64,000 bases of DNA from Cymbidium sinense (Eukaryota; Streptophyta; Magnoliopsida; Asparagales; Orchidaceae): NCBI GenBank assembly GCA_021442155.1, contig CM038222.1:53191352-53255351 (forward strand), read 5' to 3'. Of this stretch, positions 42,685 to 55,675 are shown piece by piece. Position 1 is the first letter of the stretch, and each line of letters starts with the position of its first letter. Below the pieces are notes generated by a model. That model did no database searches and was not told the DNA's origin. It was given only the letters and a program-made list of their open reading frames with translations. Position numbers and translations under genes: made by a program.

Positions 42685-45205
42685 AAAAAAATCATGTGTG
42701 AAAATAAATATTAATAAAAAGAACAAAATCAGATTCCATTCATCAAATCCTTTCTTCTTTAAAAAAGTTGTTTGCATGTCTTGCGAATCCACCGTGACAT
42801 GTTTAGAGTAGGTGTAAGAGTCCCCCAGTGGCATCCTATCCCTCTTTCACCTCACAAACACAATCTCCTAATATTATTAGAATAGGCATAAGAAAACTTG
42901 AGAGGCATCCTATTTCAATTAGCACAACTATGATAGGTGTGAGAGAACCTAAGCGGCATCCTTACTTAGTGGGAATCTTATTTGCCATCTGTGGCACCAC
43001 TTCATTAAATCCCCTATCATGTTTTAAGGTAGGTGTAAGAGTCCCCCAGCGGCATCTTATTCCTTTTAACATATGCACAAAAATAAGCACAATTTTTCTA
43101 TCTCAGGCTATTTTGATGTGAGAGCAAGCACCCTGTAGCACTCACTCATTAGCTACCTGGGTCACATGCTACCTCGCTAGTATGTTACCCTAGTGGTCAC
43201 TTGTTTAAAAGATGTGAGTCCCCGTGCTTTCTTCCTAACTTGACCATTGCAAACCAATGAGCACCTTGTTAGTTTGGTAGACTTTACTACCCATCCAGTA
43301 AGCTACCTCATGTTGATTTTGTTTAAGAAGATGTGAGTCCCCGAGCTTTCTTCTTGAACTAATCATCATGATCTAACTTGGTCGAGTATATCTAAGGTTT
43401 AGGATAAGTCCCCCAGAGGATCCTTTCCTCTTGACTACATTTGAGTTGATATAAGTCCCCCAGTGGCATTCACTCAGTAGTCACTCTAGGTCAGATAGTA
43501 CCTGTCGAGCCGAAGACCGACTATCCCAATAATCAATTTTGCTATAGGAGGATGTGAGTCCCCGAGCTTTCTTCCTAGGCTGATTCATGCAAACCAACAG
43601 GCACCTTAGGTTTGTTGATGTTCACTATGCTGACAGCGACTCACCCGATGGATACACCACTCTGATGAGTCCCCTGCTTTCTCCTTGAGTTGGACACAAT
43701 ACCTATTGGATATATGACCATGTCATCTCTCTAGGGTTTGGATTAAGCCCTTAGCGCCCCATCCTGGGCACTCTATTTGGATCAAGTCCTTTGAGACCAC
43801 ATTTAGACACTCTGTTACTTTGGATTGACGCCCCCCTTTCCTAGTAGCCACCCCGTGATTGGAGAATTTGTCTGGATGCAGATTCTCCCTTAGTCAGAAC
43901 TGAGATAGTCTAGGCCGATATAGCTCCTTCTCGGAACCCCTCACAAACTAATAGGGTCCATAATAAATAAATAAATAAAACAAAAAATTAAATTTTCTTA
44001 TGGATTAGGAATTCAAGCTCCCAAAGGGCCCTTTTTCCCAAAGCAGGCATCCTATCTTTAGGGCATTATTAGCAGAACAATTTATAGGAATCGCCTGACT
44101 ACCTGAGTTGAGATAAATCTCCGAGTCGGTACTCATTATGTAGTCGCCCTTAGGTTGAGTTCAATTTATTTTGTCTAAAGAAGATTACCCCAATAGTCAT
44201 TCTTCTTTGAAAGATGTAAGGCCATGACGCATTCTTCCTAGCATGACTATTGCAAACCGACAGGCAGCTCTAAGTCGGGTTTGATTTGTTTCCCAAAGCA
44301 ACTGATCACCCCAGAGGTCTTTTGCAGTGGAAGATGTGAGTTTCTGAGCTTTCTTCCCTTCAATTGATCATTGCAAACTGAAAGGCAACTCCTTTGGGAG
44401 GATAGTTCTCTCATAGACTAGGATGCTACTCCCTTTGGTTTAGTAAATATGAGATAGGTCTAGGCTGATATAAGCTCCTTCTTAGTGTGATCCATCATAA
44501 ACTAATGAAATCCATCAAAATAAATCTAAAATTGAAATTAACCTTGACTACTTTTGAGTTGATCTAAGTCCCCCAGTAGCATTCACTCAATAGTCAGTCC
44601 TAGGTTGGGTTCAATCTGTTGCCTTGCTAATAGATTACCCCAAAAATTGGTCTTTACTTTAGAAGATATAAGTCTATTGCACTATCTTCCTAGCACAGCT
44701 GCTGCATATCGAAAGGCATCTCTTTTGTTGGCTAGTCCTACTATGTGTTTAGTAGACTATCCCTTTGGATTGGTAAATCTCAGTTAGGTCTAGGCCTCCA
44801 TGGCTCCTACTCAGTGCGATCCATCGCAAACCAACTAGGGTCATCTTAAAATCCAAATCTAAAAAAAAATTGAAACTAATTCAACCCTCTTGCCCAGTGG
44901 AAGTTTCTCCTCAGCGAGACTCAAATCAAATCAAATCTCTCATCCCCTTGTGGATGACTTGAACCTGCTTCCCTAGTGGAAGGTTTATATACTCTATCCC
45001 TTAGTGGATTCCTCCCTCTCTCTTATCTCTTGCACATAAGTAGAGTCACATTATACTAAGCTCTAGATTTTTTCTACACCTTGGGTTAGTAGAAGATCAC
45101 CTCTATCAGTGCTTGTGATCAATCAGCATTGTTGATCATTTTGGTCAACACCAATATGTGCGGTATTCCTTGTCAGTCACATCACACCTGTTGGGCTCCC
45201 TTTAT
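42685..45205 (+). repeat. 3' untranslated repeat tail of E1
   Basis: The first part, 42,805-43,070, has four copies of GTAAGAGTCCCCCAGTGGCA-type boxes spaced 50-95 bp. The second part has monomers marked GATGTGAGTCCCCGAGCTTT at about 43,215, 43,330, 43,551 and 43,668, with a relative near 44,333; neighbouring spacings are 115-120 bp or double that. It is the sense-strand equivalent of the tails at 8.4-10.6 and 12.7-15.8 kb. Short open frames here have no recognisable product. The bases before the LTR (GGGCTCCCTTTAT) are not purine-rich, so the polypurine tract is unclear. Confidence 0.7.
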
Positions 45206-45599
45206 TGACCTCATTTTTAGAATGAGCTCTCAACCCCTTCATCTTAGACATAGGACTCCTCTCTTTAGTTCCTTAAGACAGATACATCTAGTGATTAGGT
45301 GGACAATCAACCTAGCCCTAGACTTACTTAGAATAAGTCATGCCTTGGGGTGTTAGGAAAATTTATACCCTGCTTGAACCACTCCTCACCATCCTTCCTT
45401 CAAGTCAAATTCCAAATCAATCCTAATTGATTTTCTCAAATTCCAAATCAATCTTATTTGATTTTTTTCCAAACTCACATCAATGCCACATGATTGAAAT
45501 CCATGATTGAAACCCATGATTGAAATTGAAATTCCAAATATTTCTTAAGTCCTTAAATTCTTCTCTTAAGGACTTAGCCTAAATCATCTTCAAATCAAT

Positions 45600-46240
45600 T
45601 CAAACTCATGGGATTTTCTCATAACTCATTTATATTCTCATTTATGTTCACATACATAAAAGAAATATAAATTCAATTCGATCAAATCAAAATCAAAAAT
45701 TCAAATTCCAAGTTCAAAATATTTCCTAAGTCCTTAATTCCCTCTTAGGGACTTAGCCTAAATTATCTTCAAATCAATTCAAACTTATGAGATTTTCTCA
45801 TAACTCATTCATATTCTCATTTATATTCACATATATAAATGAAATATAAATATATATCAATCAAATCAAAATCCAAAACTCAAATTCCAAGTTCAAAAAA
45901 TTTTCTAAGTCTTTAATTCCCTCTTAAGGACTTAGTCTAAAACATCTTCAAATCAATTCAAACTCATGAGATTTTCTCATAACTCATTTATATTCTCATT
46001 TATATTCACATATATAAATGAAATATAAAAATAAATCAATCAAACTAAATCCAAAATTCAAAATCAATTCACTAAATCTTTCCTAAATCATTAATCTCTG
46101 TCTTAAGGATTTAGCCTAGATCACGATCAAATCACTTCAAATTCTTAAAATTTTCTCATAACCCATTTATATTCTCATTTATATTCACATATATAAATGA
46201 AATATAAATTCAAACAATCAAAACCACTTCCAAAAATCAA
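45600..46240 (+). repeat. U3 subrepeats of about 180 bp (4 copies)
   Basis: CTCATTTATATTCACATATA-type cores near 45,630 (with GTTCACATACATAA), 45,815, 45,990 and 46,170. Each is preceded by CTTAAGGACTTAGCCTAAA-like sequence and TTCTCATAACTCATTTATA. Confidence 0.75.
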
Positions 46241-46559
46241 ACTCAAACTCATTCAAAATCCAACATAAGCCTTTCAAGTCAAAATCTTGAACTTAGCCAA
46301 ATCAACTTCAAATCAAGCCAATCTCGTGATTTTCATTCATGATTCAATCAATCCTTCAACCATGAATCCAAATATAAATACAAACTTCAATCACTTAACC
46401 AAAACTCAATTCAAGATTCAAACCCAAGTCAAACTCATGTTCACCCATTTGAACTTGAAATTGTCAAATGAATCAAAACCTATTTGACTTCAGACATTGC
46501 AAATGGATTTATATTTGAATCATAAGTCCATATACAAGTTCAATGAAACTCAAATCAAG

Positions 46560-47400
46560 CTTTGACCAAGCCATTTGACACACTTAGGCTCACTTGACCC
46601 AAGTGACCTAAAGTACCCCTTATGAGCTAAATTCTAATCCTAACCAAATTGGATTGAATCAAACTCACCTATGTCTGTCATCATGATTAACAATTATTAT
46701 GAGATGATCAATCACTCAAATTGGGTCAAACCAAGTCAAACCTAAGGGTTGAGCAAGTCAACACTTAGCCAAAATGAAACCCAACATAGTCAAAATCCAC
46801 CTTAGGTCAAATTGATTGAAACCAATTATCTAAGTTCATTCATGATCAATGTTTGAACTTGACCAAGTCAACATTTGAGCCTAACGTAGCCCAATACCAA
46901 CTTGACCCAAGTTGACCCAACTTGACCTAAAAGTCAAAATGTGTCAAAACTTGATCTAAACCAAATTGATTGAAACCAATGGGTCAAGTTCATTCCAAAT
47001 CACTTGTTGAACTTTACCAAAGCAATCACCAATTGACTAACCTAACCCAATTGACCTTGATCTCAACTTGACCTAAAAGGTCATATTGAGCCAAATTAAA
47101 ACTTAACCAAAATTGATTGGAAAAAAAGATACCAATCCACATCATATGACTAACCAAACCTAAACATACCCATGACTTTGCTCAAATAAGTCAAATGAGT
47201 CAAATTGGTGAACTTGACCCATTTGACCTAAATGAAGTCATATGAACTAAATTCAAATCTAAACCAAAATGAACTAAACTAAAGCCACCAAAACACTTCA
47301 AATGGTCATATGAACATGGTCCAATCCTTGGTTTGACCCAAGTTGACCCATTTTAACCTATATGGGTCAACATGAGCCAAACCATGCCAAATGAACTCCA
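46560..47400 (+). promoter_or_regulatory. W-box cluster in the E1 3' LTR
   Basis: Repeated TTGACC and GGTCAA cores, for example CTTGACCCAAGTTGACCCA at about 46,900-46,920, aligned with the clusters at 23.76-24.64 kb and, inverted, 6.42-7.26 kb. It lies between the U3 subrepeats and the G-box block, a position compatible with an upstream promoter region. Regulatory use is inferred. Confidence 0.45.
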
Positions 47401-50400
47401 AATCTAATAAAACTTGGCCAAACCTATTTGCTCAACATACCCAACATATCCAAATTCAAAAATCAACCAAATGACCATTTTACCCCTACACCATAGAACA
47501 AATTTTGGCCAATTCCCCACTTATTTGATCAATGGATTGAAAACTTGTATAAATATAGAATTTTGAAATTACTTCTAAAATGAAGCAAGGATTACCAAAA
47601 TGGCCTAACAAACTCCAACAACCTTCCAGGGATCAAAATGGCTCTCCTCTTGCCATCTGATTGCCAAAGGGAGAGATATACTCCCCCTAATTCATTTGAA
47701 TCTCTAGTTCCCCATTGTCGATTGATGTGAGAGAGCCAGAGGAGTCATTTCCCAGTGATCCTAAGCTCCCTCAAGCACTTGCCAACTTCATCTTCTCAGT
47801 TTTCACAAGGTGAAATCAGGGGAGATCCATAAGATTTTTAACTTAGCCAATACTCAATATCAACCAAATTCACTTTTGCACACTCCATCAGAGGATCAAG
47901 TCAAGCTTGCCCAAGCTCTTTCCTTAGCTCCAAAGGTAAGGGATGATCCAATTCAATCAAAGCGGAGCTCACTTGGAGGAGGAGTTGGTCCATAGAGTAA
48001 TCCACTCAACCTCAAGAGCTAAAACATTAACCAAAGCTTCATCTCAACCTGACGAAGCTTCTCAAAGGGAATCGAGCGTCAGTGATCACCTCTAGTGAGG
48101 TATGCCATTTTTTGACCATTAAACTCAATGTGGTGTGGAGCTTTGTGAAAGAAATTTTAATCTCATGGAATTTTGATAGTTTGATGTGCTTTCCATTAGG
48201 TTTAGATGGTGTGGGTTGATTTTCAATCCAATCTGAGCTTGAATCTTCTCTTTGAAAGTGGATGGTCTCCATTTTTCCATAGGGAAGAATAGGGAGGATC
48301 TCTAGCTGTCCATCCGTGAGTTTTGGATGGACGACCTAGATTAAATCACATTTTATAATTCATTTTATCCTCTCGGATTAATCTTAGCCGCCCTGATCCT
48401 TGACGGCTAAGACAAAAGCATAGCGCCGCCAGCTGCTTGATGCGACATTGAAGTGGCCACTCAGAGCATATTGCTTGTAAAGTGCAACTGCGTCAGTGCA
48501 TGCGTGGCACACCATAGGATTAAGGAATTAATTAGGGTTTATTTAATTCTAATTAATTGTTTAAACTTCTAAAATTCATATCTCAACCTAGAAAAATAAG
48601 AAAAAATATGAAATAAACTGCATTAGAAAGATAATTTAACATATAATATTCTAAGGATTTTGATTCATTTTGAATACTTCTTTTCTCTAAATTTGGGTTT
48701 TATTAGAAATTTTAATTTGCTAATTACTCCCTAATTAATCCACTGATTAATCTCAAACTTCTTGAGTGTACTTTTAGGGATGACTTCTGCCTCCCCTTAT
48801 TTTCTTGTGATTTATTGGTAGCTTAATTAGGGAAACAGCTAATTCATTTTCTAATTACTCCCTTAATATAATTAAGGATAATTAAGGGTGTTATTAGTGG
48901 TTTACTCCTTTATTGAAGTTGATTAAGGTCTGTTTCAGTGAATAGGAGGTTTAGGGAATATTTTTGGGGCATTTCTCCTAGGCCATTCGTTAACCTTATC
49001 CCCCCCCTCTTTCTTTCTTAATCCTCTCTTAATTAAGTGTTAGTTCTCTAATTATCCTATTAATTAACTTCTAAAAATTCTAAGACTTTTCAATCAATTA
49101 ATCTACTTGGGGAAGATGCTTAGGTGTTCAAGAGCCTAAGTTCAATTAAGGAAATCAAAATTCAACTCATATGTGAGGGGTGCTTTGAAATTACTTAAGT
49201 TAAACCCCTTAGCTTAATTAATCATTAATCAGGAGCCAAATTGCATTAGACCCCTTTCTTCCTTGATGCATTGTAAATTTAAATTCCTTGTGAGTTTTTA
49301 TGTCATCTCAATGGCTCATAATTATTTGATTAACTATGCTAAGGTTGTGTAGGTAAGGGATAATTAACATGCTTAATTCACACCTTAGCCTAATCAAAAT
49401 ATAAAATTAATCTAATCACTTAAAAATTGAACAAAAATATCAAACACATGTGAGAATGGGTTAGGAATAGGAAACTCATTTCATATTTTTAAAATTAAAT
49501 CAAATTAAAAATCAAACAAAAAATCATATTAAATAAATTTTGATTTACCTTAAGCTTTCTTATTTCATAGGAGTGTCTTTAAGATTTAATTAAAGTGAAT
49601 GTGTTTACATGCTTTCATTATTTTAGTTCCTCCCCAACATGCTAAATATGTGTGTCATATGGTTTCATACATTCATGCATTTCAAAAATCAAATTTAAAT
49701 GAAAATGTTTCCTTTATGTCAAATTGCATGTGTTGGCTAAAGTAAGAATATGAGTGGCTATTATCACTATTAAATTAAAATTATTTTCAAAATATATAAA
49801 TCAATTATCAAAACTGAAAGTGTGTTACTTATATCTTACTTATAAGTTTGCATGTGAGTAAAATATAGGGATGTGCTTAGTGTAGGTTTTCCTTCTCCTC
49901 TCTTTTAGTATAGTTTTGAGTAGGATTTGGCAAAGTGTGTAGTTCATTTGAAAAGAACCTAACACTTGCCTAATTCCATATCATTTTCATTACTATGCTA
50001 TTACTTAATAAGGACACCTATACTTGCACATATAAATTACATAAAAATAAATAAATGAACCAACATAAACTTTTATCTTTCTTTCTTTTCCATTCATTTC
50101 TTACATGCTTGTATTTAAGCAAAATGGTATATTAGTCCTGACAACCCCGGTTGAGGCTTAAGTAGCCCTAAGTAGGTCTTGTACCTTACACCATTAATAA
50201 TGGTGTACTCACTTATGCCTTTCATACATTCATATGTGCATGTGAAAGTTGGATAAGAAACCCCTTTGCTATTTAATGAAAATCATGCATCATAAACATT
50301 CAAATTTTCTTAAATAAATTACTTAGCATGCATCATAAAGTGTGTTAAACATTCCCTTTTGTATGTATAGGTATGTTTAGGGCTCATTCATATGCATGTT

Positions 50401-52026
50401 ATACATCTTGGGAAAGAAATGAAGTGGTGTATGTTTTGTGAATTTGGTTCATTTTACTTAACCTTAAAATGTCTTTCTTTTTCAATAAGTTTGTTTAGAG
50501 TTCATGTAAACCAAGGATTAATTAAAACAATTAATTAAAACATTCACTAAACAAAACTAAAACATGAATCCACTTTAGAAGTTACTTAGGTTATGGAAGG
50601 AAATAAAAGTTCTCTTCTTCTTCCCTCTCTTTATAACTTAGTAATCAATTATAGGATTCATTTAAAACTAATCAAAATATAAAATAAAAATCACCCCAAA
50701 ATAATTAAATCACTTAAATGAAACCCTCCTCTAAGTTGAACATTCTTCACACTTAGAAAATTCTAACTTAAAGCTATAGCCACACAAACCTCTAAAGCAC
50801 ACACATTAGGTTAAGTCACCACTTCTAGCTTTAGGTTAGGGCGGTGCATGGTTTGATGCTTGCTTTTATTTTATGATATATGTTTTAGTCTAGATGTTAG
50901 GATGAATGTGCATAGAATGAATGGTAGGGAGATCTTAGTCTAACCAATATCTTCTATAGGGGATTGTGCATAAGGGGTGCTGTAATAAATAAAAATATAA
51001 ATTCTTTTACTATGCAGGTGCTTATACCCCTAAGCATAATCCAATAGGCTAAGCGGACTTAGTCACCCATGTGTGGGGTGTAAGTCCAATATATATGCTT
51101 GGGATTTTATGTGGTTTGTTTAGCTAATCTCTGTTTTGCAAGTGTTAGCTAGATTTACTTTTCCTTTTTAAGTAATTTTTGTAATTATGATTTTGGAATG
51201 ATTGTTAAGTGGATTAGGAAGAGCATTGGTCATAAGATCTCATCTTATGCACCATGTGAGGCCTTTGAAGCATCCACCTTCCAACCACCCAAAAGAAGGA
51301 ACCAAATAAGAAAGAAGAAAAGGAGAAGAAAGAAGAAAAAAAGAATAAAGAAATGAAGCTTGAAGACCCCCATAACAATGAGTTAAATGCTTAATTATAT
51401 GTAATTCATTTGTAATCTGTGTTGTATAAGGATAGAGCTCGGCTACCCAATTTATTTTTGTGTTTGTGTGGTAGTACCCGACCACAATGAGCTCTTATTC
51501 TTTATTAACTTTATGAATTGATTGATGATTAGTTTAGCTTGTACATTAAGTGGCATTCTTTTCCTAGATTCTTTCATGCTTTATGTATGGCCTGGATGTG
51601 GATTAGGCACTTAGAAAAAAATAAATCATTTACCAAATTTAACAGTTTAAAATTAAAAATAAAGAACTCATAACCTCACCTAAAGCTTAAGTTAAAATCA
51701 AGATAAAAGAATTAACAACTCCTTAGCTGGATGAGTACTTCTTTTATAACATCATGCATAAATGCATATTATTTTCACTCTTAATTTGAGGGCTTCCACC
51801 TTAGCCAAAGAAACTTGGCTTGACCTTTGAGAGCCATGGTGGAAACACACCTCCTCCCTTCTCGCTGATTTTGGCCAATAATCTCATTTCTCATGCATCA
51901 GGCATATGAATCATATTTGCCTGAGTCAAAATAATTGTCCAAAAGTAAAAATAAAATGAAATCTGAATTGCATTAGATTTTGGTCTTTTGAAGCATACCC
52001 TTACATGATCTAGTCTCTTTAGGGAG

Positions 52027-52050
52027 TGAGTTTAAGGACTTAGTCTCTTT
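52027..52050. repeat. LINE target-site duplication, left copy
   Basis: 24-bp direct repeat identical to 54,714-54,737. The uninterrupted target is visible in LTRs elsewhere (for example about 1,195-1,215, AAACTCACTCCCTAAGAGAC, minus-strand orientation), confirming insertion into LTR sequence. Confidence 0.9.
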
Positions 52051-54713
52051 ACAACAACAACAATAACAAGCCTTAATCCCACTATTTGATATGAATTTTG
52101 TCTCCATTGGTTATTATGTGTCAAATTCTCATTTAATTCAAGTATACTAAGATCATTTTATACATCTTAACCAAGTCTTTTATGTCTACCTCTACCTTTC
52201 TTAACATAAGGCAAATCTAATGCATTTACTCTCCTAATTTCATGGATGACGCTTTATGTGGCCAAACCATCTAAGGATTCTCCTAATCTTATCTACCATG
52301 GAGCTACTCCAACTTTTTCTTGAACATACTATTTTTTGCATTCTAAAGAGTAAAGCCACTCATCCATGAGCATCCTCAACTCAAACACTTAACTTAGTCT
52401 TATGCTTCTCTTTATAAACATTCTGCACCATAAGTCGTGTAAGTCTTACCATCATCTTATAAATTTTCCTTAAGTTTTGTGGAACTTTTCTATCACATAA
52501 TAGATGCATTCCTCCACTCAACCATCCAACTTTAATTCTACTAATAACATCTCCATCTATTTCACCATCATTTTGAAAAATAGAACCTAAATATCTAATT
52601 TCACTTATTTGACTTGATCACCTAAAGTCACAACACTACCACTAAAACTTCTACAACTAAAATTACACTCCATATATTCAGTTAGATCTACTTAAATGAA
52701 AACCTTTAGACTCTAAAGTTGACCTCCATAATTCAAGTTTCATTGGACTCCCTCTAGATTATCAACAAGAAGAATGTCATCAAAAGCATACACCAAGGTA
52801 CATCTTCTTGTAAATGCCTCGTAAGAACGCCCATAACTAAAGTTGATAAGGACTTAATGTTGATCCTTGATGTAATCCAACCAAATAGGAAAATATTTTG
52901 TCAATCCTCCTTGTGTTTGGACACAAGTGATATATAATATCCTTAATGACTTGAATATAACCAATATTAACTCCTTTTGCTCTAAAACTCTCCAAAGAAC
53001 ATCTTGAGACTTTATCATAAGCTTTCTAAATCAATAAATATCATATGTAGATCCTTCTTTTCTATGCTTCTCCATCAAACCTCTTAACAAATGAAGTAGA
53101 TCTACCGGCATGAAACCAAATGAAAGGAAACTTGATCACATTGTAACCTATGCTCAATTACTCTCTCATAATTTTAATGTATGGCACATTAACTTAATTC
53201 TCTATAATTTGCACACTCTTGTGCATCACCTTTATTCTTAAATATAGAACCAACAAACTCTTTCTCCACTCATCGACATCTTTTACCTTTAAAATAACAT
53301 TAAAAAGATTTGTAAGCCAAGAAATTCCTGATCTCTTAAACATTTTCACACTTCTATTGGAATATTATCCGTATCGCTTTCCACATTTCATTTTCTTTAA
53401 AGCTTCACTAACTTCAGATTTACTAATGACATAAAATGAAATTCTATTTTGTTTATATTAAGATTGCTAAAATCAATCATACTTTCGATACTTCATTGAA
53501 AAGTTTATCAAAATACCTCATCCACCTATTTTCAATATCTTTTCTTAGAAAAGCACTTTATTATTTTCATCCTTAATACCCTCACTTGAACTATGTCTTT
53601 ATTTCTCCTATCCCTTTTTGCTAACTTATACATACATCTTTCACCTTCTTTGGTATCTAATCTGTATAAATCACAAAAGCTAAATTTTTGCATCACATAC
53701 TTTCAATCTCTACAGCCACTTTATATCTTTCCTAATTCTGAAGTTTTACATCTAAACTAACTTTATAACAATGCTTCTTTTTATCTTTTCTAGACACTCA
53801 CTCCACCACTAATTATTCTTATTAAAAGAAGCTTTTCCTTTTGATTCTACACATTTTAGCAACTTGCTTAATTTCACACTTGATATTTTTCCACATAACA
53901 TTAGCTTCCATGAACATCCCAAATTCTAATTTCTTGTAACTGCTCTTAAAAAATATTTTTATTTGTGTTCTTTAAGTGTCCCCATCTAATCATGGGACAA
54001 TAATTTAATTTATTTTTTCTCTTACAACCTTTCATCTTAAAATCTAAAACTAATAAATGTTGTACTTATACTGAATGACCTTACAATCTTTACAATCTAA
54101 ACTATTTTCTTATCAAAAATAATCAATTTGTGTTTTACTAGATCCATTTTATAAGTAATAATATGTTCATCTCTTCTTAAATAAAGTATTAGCAACTATA
54201 AAATCATAAGTGCAAAATCTAATATCCCTACCTTCTTCATTAGTCACTCCAAATCCATAACCACCATGAATACTTTAAAATCTTCTACCACTCTACCAAC
54301 ATGTCCATTTAAATCTCCCCAATAAATACTTTTTTCTTCAAGAGGCATCTTTTGATAATCCTCATTCCAAAATTTTTCTTTGAGCTTACCTCCAAACCTA
54401 CTTGAGGAGCATAGACACTTATAACATTGATAATCTTAGTATCAATAATAATCTTTAAAGCTATAATTCTATCTCCACATCTATTAATACTTATAACATT
54501 ATCCTTCAAACTTTATCTATAATCACACCTACACCATTTCTAGTGACTTTACTTGAATACCAAAGTTTAAAACCAAACTATCAATCTCCTTGGCCTTCTC
54601 ACCAACCCATTTAGTGAACACATAAAATATTTATCTTTCTATGAACCATAATATCTATTAATTCCATTAATTTACCTGTAAGAGTACCTATATTCCAAGA
54701 TCCTAACCTAATG
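52051..54713 (-). mobile_element. 5'-truncated L1-type LINE inserted in the E1 3' LTR
   Basis: Inserted between two perfect 24-bp direct repeats (52,027-52,050 and 54,714-54,737, starting TGAGTTTAAGG and ending GTCTCTTT). On the minus strand it starts at 54,713 in the endonuclease (RLGSWNIGTLTGKLMELIDI) and runs through the reverse transcriptase. It ends at 52,051 in a (TTG)n-type tail, seen as ACAACAACAACAATAACAAG on the plus strand. At 2.66 kb it has only the ORF2 region; ORF1 is absent. Long target-site duplications and a repeat tail are typical of target-primed reverse transcription. It is younger than the LTR it interrupts. Confidence 0.9.
52100..54713 (-). pseudogene. LINE ORF2 remnant: AP-type endonuclease and reverse transcriptase
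   Basis: Endonuclease: RLGSWNIGTLTGKLMELIDI near 54,700-54,640; the open piece 54,309-54,509 has NRCGDRIIALKIIIDTKIIN, then VISVYAPQVGLE and KKVFIGEI (normally FIGGDLNGHVG, here damaged). RT: GLHQGSTLSPY (about 52,850) and VPWCM followed by DDILLVDNLEGVQ (about 52,755-52,800), where the usual FADD box has lost bases. Downstream are CKF/YLGSIFQNDGEIDGDV-type segments (about 52,560) and GCGKMRV-like C-terminal traces. Many stops and frameshifts; inactive. Confidence 0.8.
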
Positions 54714-54737
54714 TGAGTTTAAGGACTTAGTCTCTTT
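54714..54737. repeat. LINE target-site duplication, right copy
   Basis: 24-bp direct repeat identical to 52,027-52,050. LTR sequence resumes after it (CTAAAGATATAATAGC). Confidence 0.9.
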
Positions 54738-55675
54738 CTAAAGATATAATAGCATATCTATCTTGCATAAAGCATAGGACTTGCCTACATGAATTTAAAA
54801 TTGTAGGAGGAGTTAGTGACCCCTACAGCTTGTAAGTCCAAGCACGGGTGGTTTCTCTGTAAATCAAATACCCATTTTTATCTTAGATTTAGGTTGTGCT
54901 TTTGTCCCTCGCCAAAGCTCCCTAGATTTAGGTTCTGAGATTGCTTCTCCCCTTTGTGGGTCATAAGCATAAATTCTCACCTCTTAAGAATTTTTATAAT
55001 CTTGTGTTATGGTATCATAAGTCCTAAATTTCTAATAAAAAAAATTCAACTCAAACAAATCAAATCAATTTTAAAAATATAAAGCCCAATCATATGATAG
55101 TTTAAGATGCTCGCTAAGTTTCCTAGCATCGTGGACATCTCCTACTTATCTTCTTTTGGCTTCGATAATAACTCCCTCTCTTTGATCAATCCAATTTGAT
55201 CTTCCAAAATAAACTAATCAATTGACAATCCTACCTATTGAAATCTTTGGAGACAACTATCATTTACCTTAATCAAGAGTATTTCTAAGGGATCTCATTC
55301 CTTAAAATGTAATTAACTATAGGGCTTGCCCCTGTAGGGAACTTAATGAACCCGATTTAAAGTAAACCTTACTTTACTTTTCCATATAAAGTAGGGAAAG
55401 AATATTTGGTACACATGCAAACCCATTGTCCTTAGGAGTCCTTGTTGAGGTAATTAGGTCCATTATAGCGTGGTGACTTCTATCTTTTGAGATAGTACAC
55501 CTCTCCTCAATGTCATACCCAATCACCCTCAATAAGAACATCTGCGGATCTACGTGGTGTCAAATTGCATAAAAAGAAAGAGATGTATATTTCCATCTTC
55601 ATTTTATTTTGCATAGAATGAAGATGGAAGTATATGTCTTATTCTCTAAAATAAATTTAAGAAATTTTCACCACA

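Larger units (their letters stand above)
20505..55675 (+). mobile_element. E1: nested plus-strand Tat-type Ty3/gypsy element
   Basis: Order: 5' LTR in two pieces (20,505-22,316 and 29,554-31,432) around a solo LTR, primer-binding site (31,441), hairpin-rich leader, gag, protease-RT-RNase H-integrase (to 42,684), repeat tail, 3' LTR (45,206-55,675, with a LINE). It sits inside the outer element's gag-pol in opposite orientation. A stretch of about 335 bp shared by the 5' LTR (20,515-20,850) and 3' LTR (46,152-46,490) shows about 13 differences by eye, about 4%. The left end is truncated, so a target-site duplication cannot be seen; the right junction falls exactly after the LTR terminus CACCACA. 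Confidence 0.85.
45206..55675 (+). repeat. E1 3' LTR (10.5 kb including an inserted LINE)
   Basis: Starts TGACCTCATTTTTAGAATG and ends TTTTCACCACA at 55,675, a TG...CA pair. Without the LINE and one target duplication it is about 7.8 kb. Contents in order: U3 subrepeats (45.60-46.24 kb, four copies), W-box cluster (46.56-47.40 kb), decayed G-box block (48.3-48.52 kb), AT-rich region, LTR body to 52.05 kb, LINE, LTR body to the end. After 55,675 the sequence switches directly to the outer element's gag on the minus strand. Confidence 0.85.

Noticed and set aside
43900..44000. Possible polyadenylation or terminator signal (AATAAATAAATAAATAAAA)
   Set aside because: A simple A/T repeat in the tail; AATAAA-like strings are frequent in this AT-rich DNA and nothing else supports termination here.
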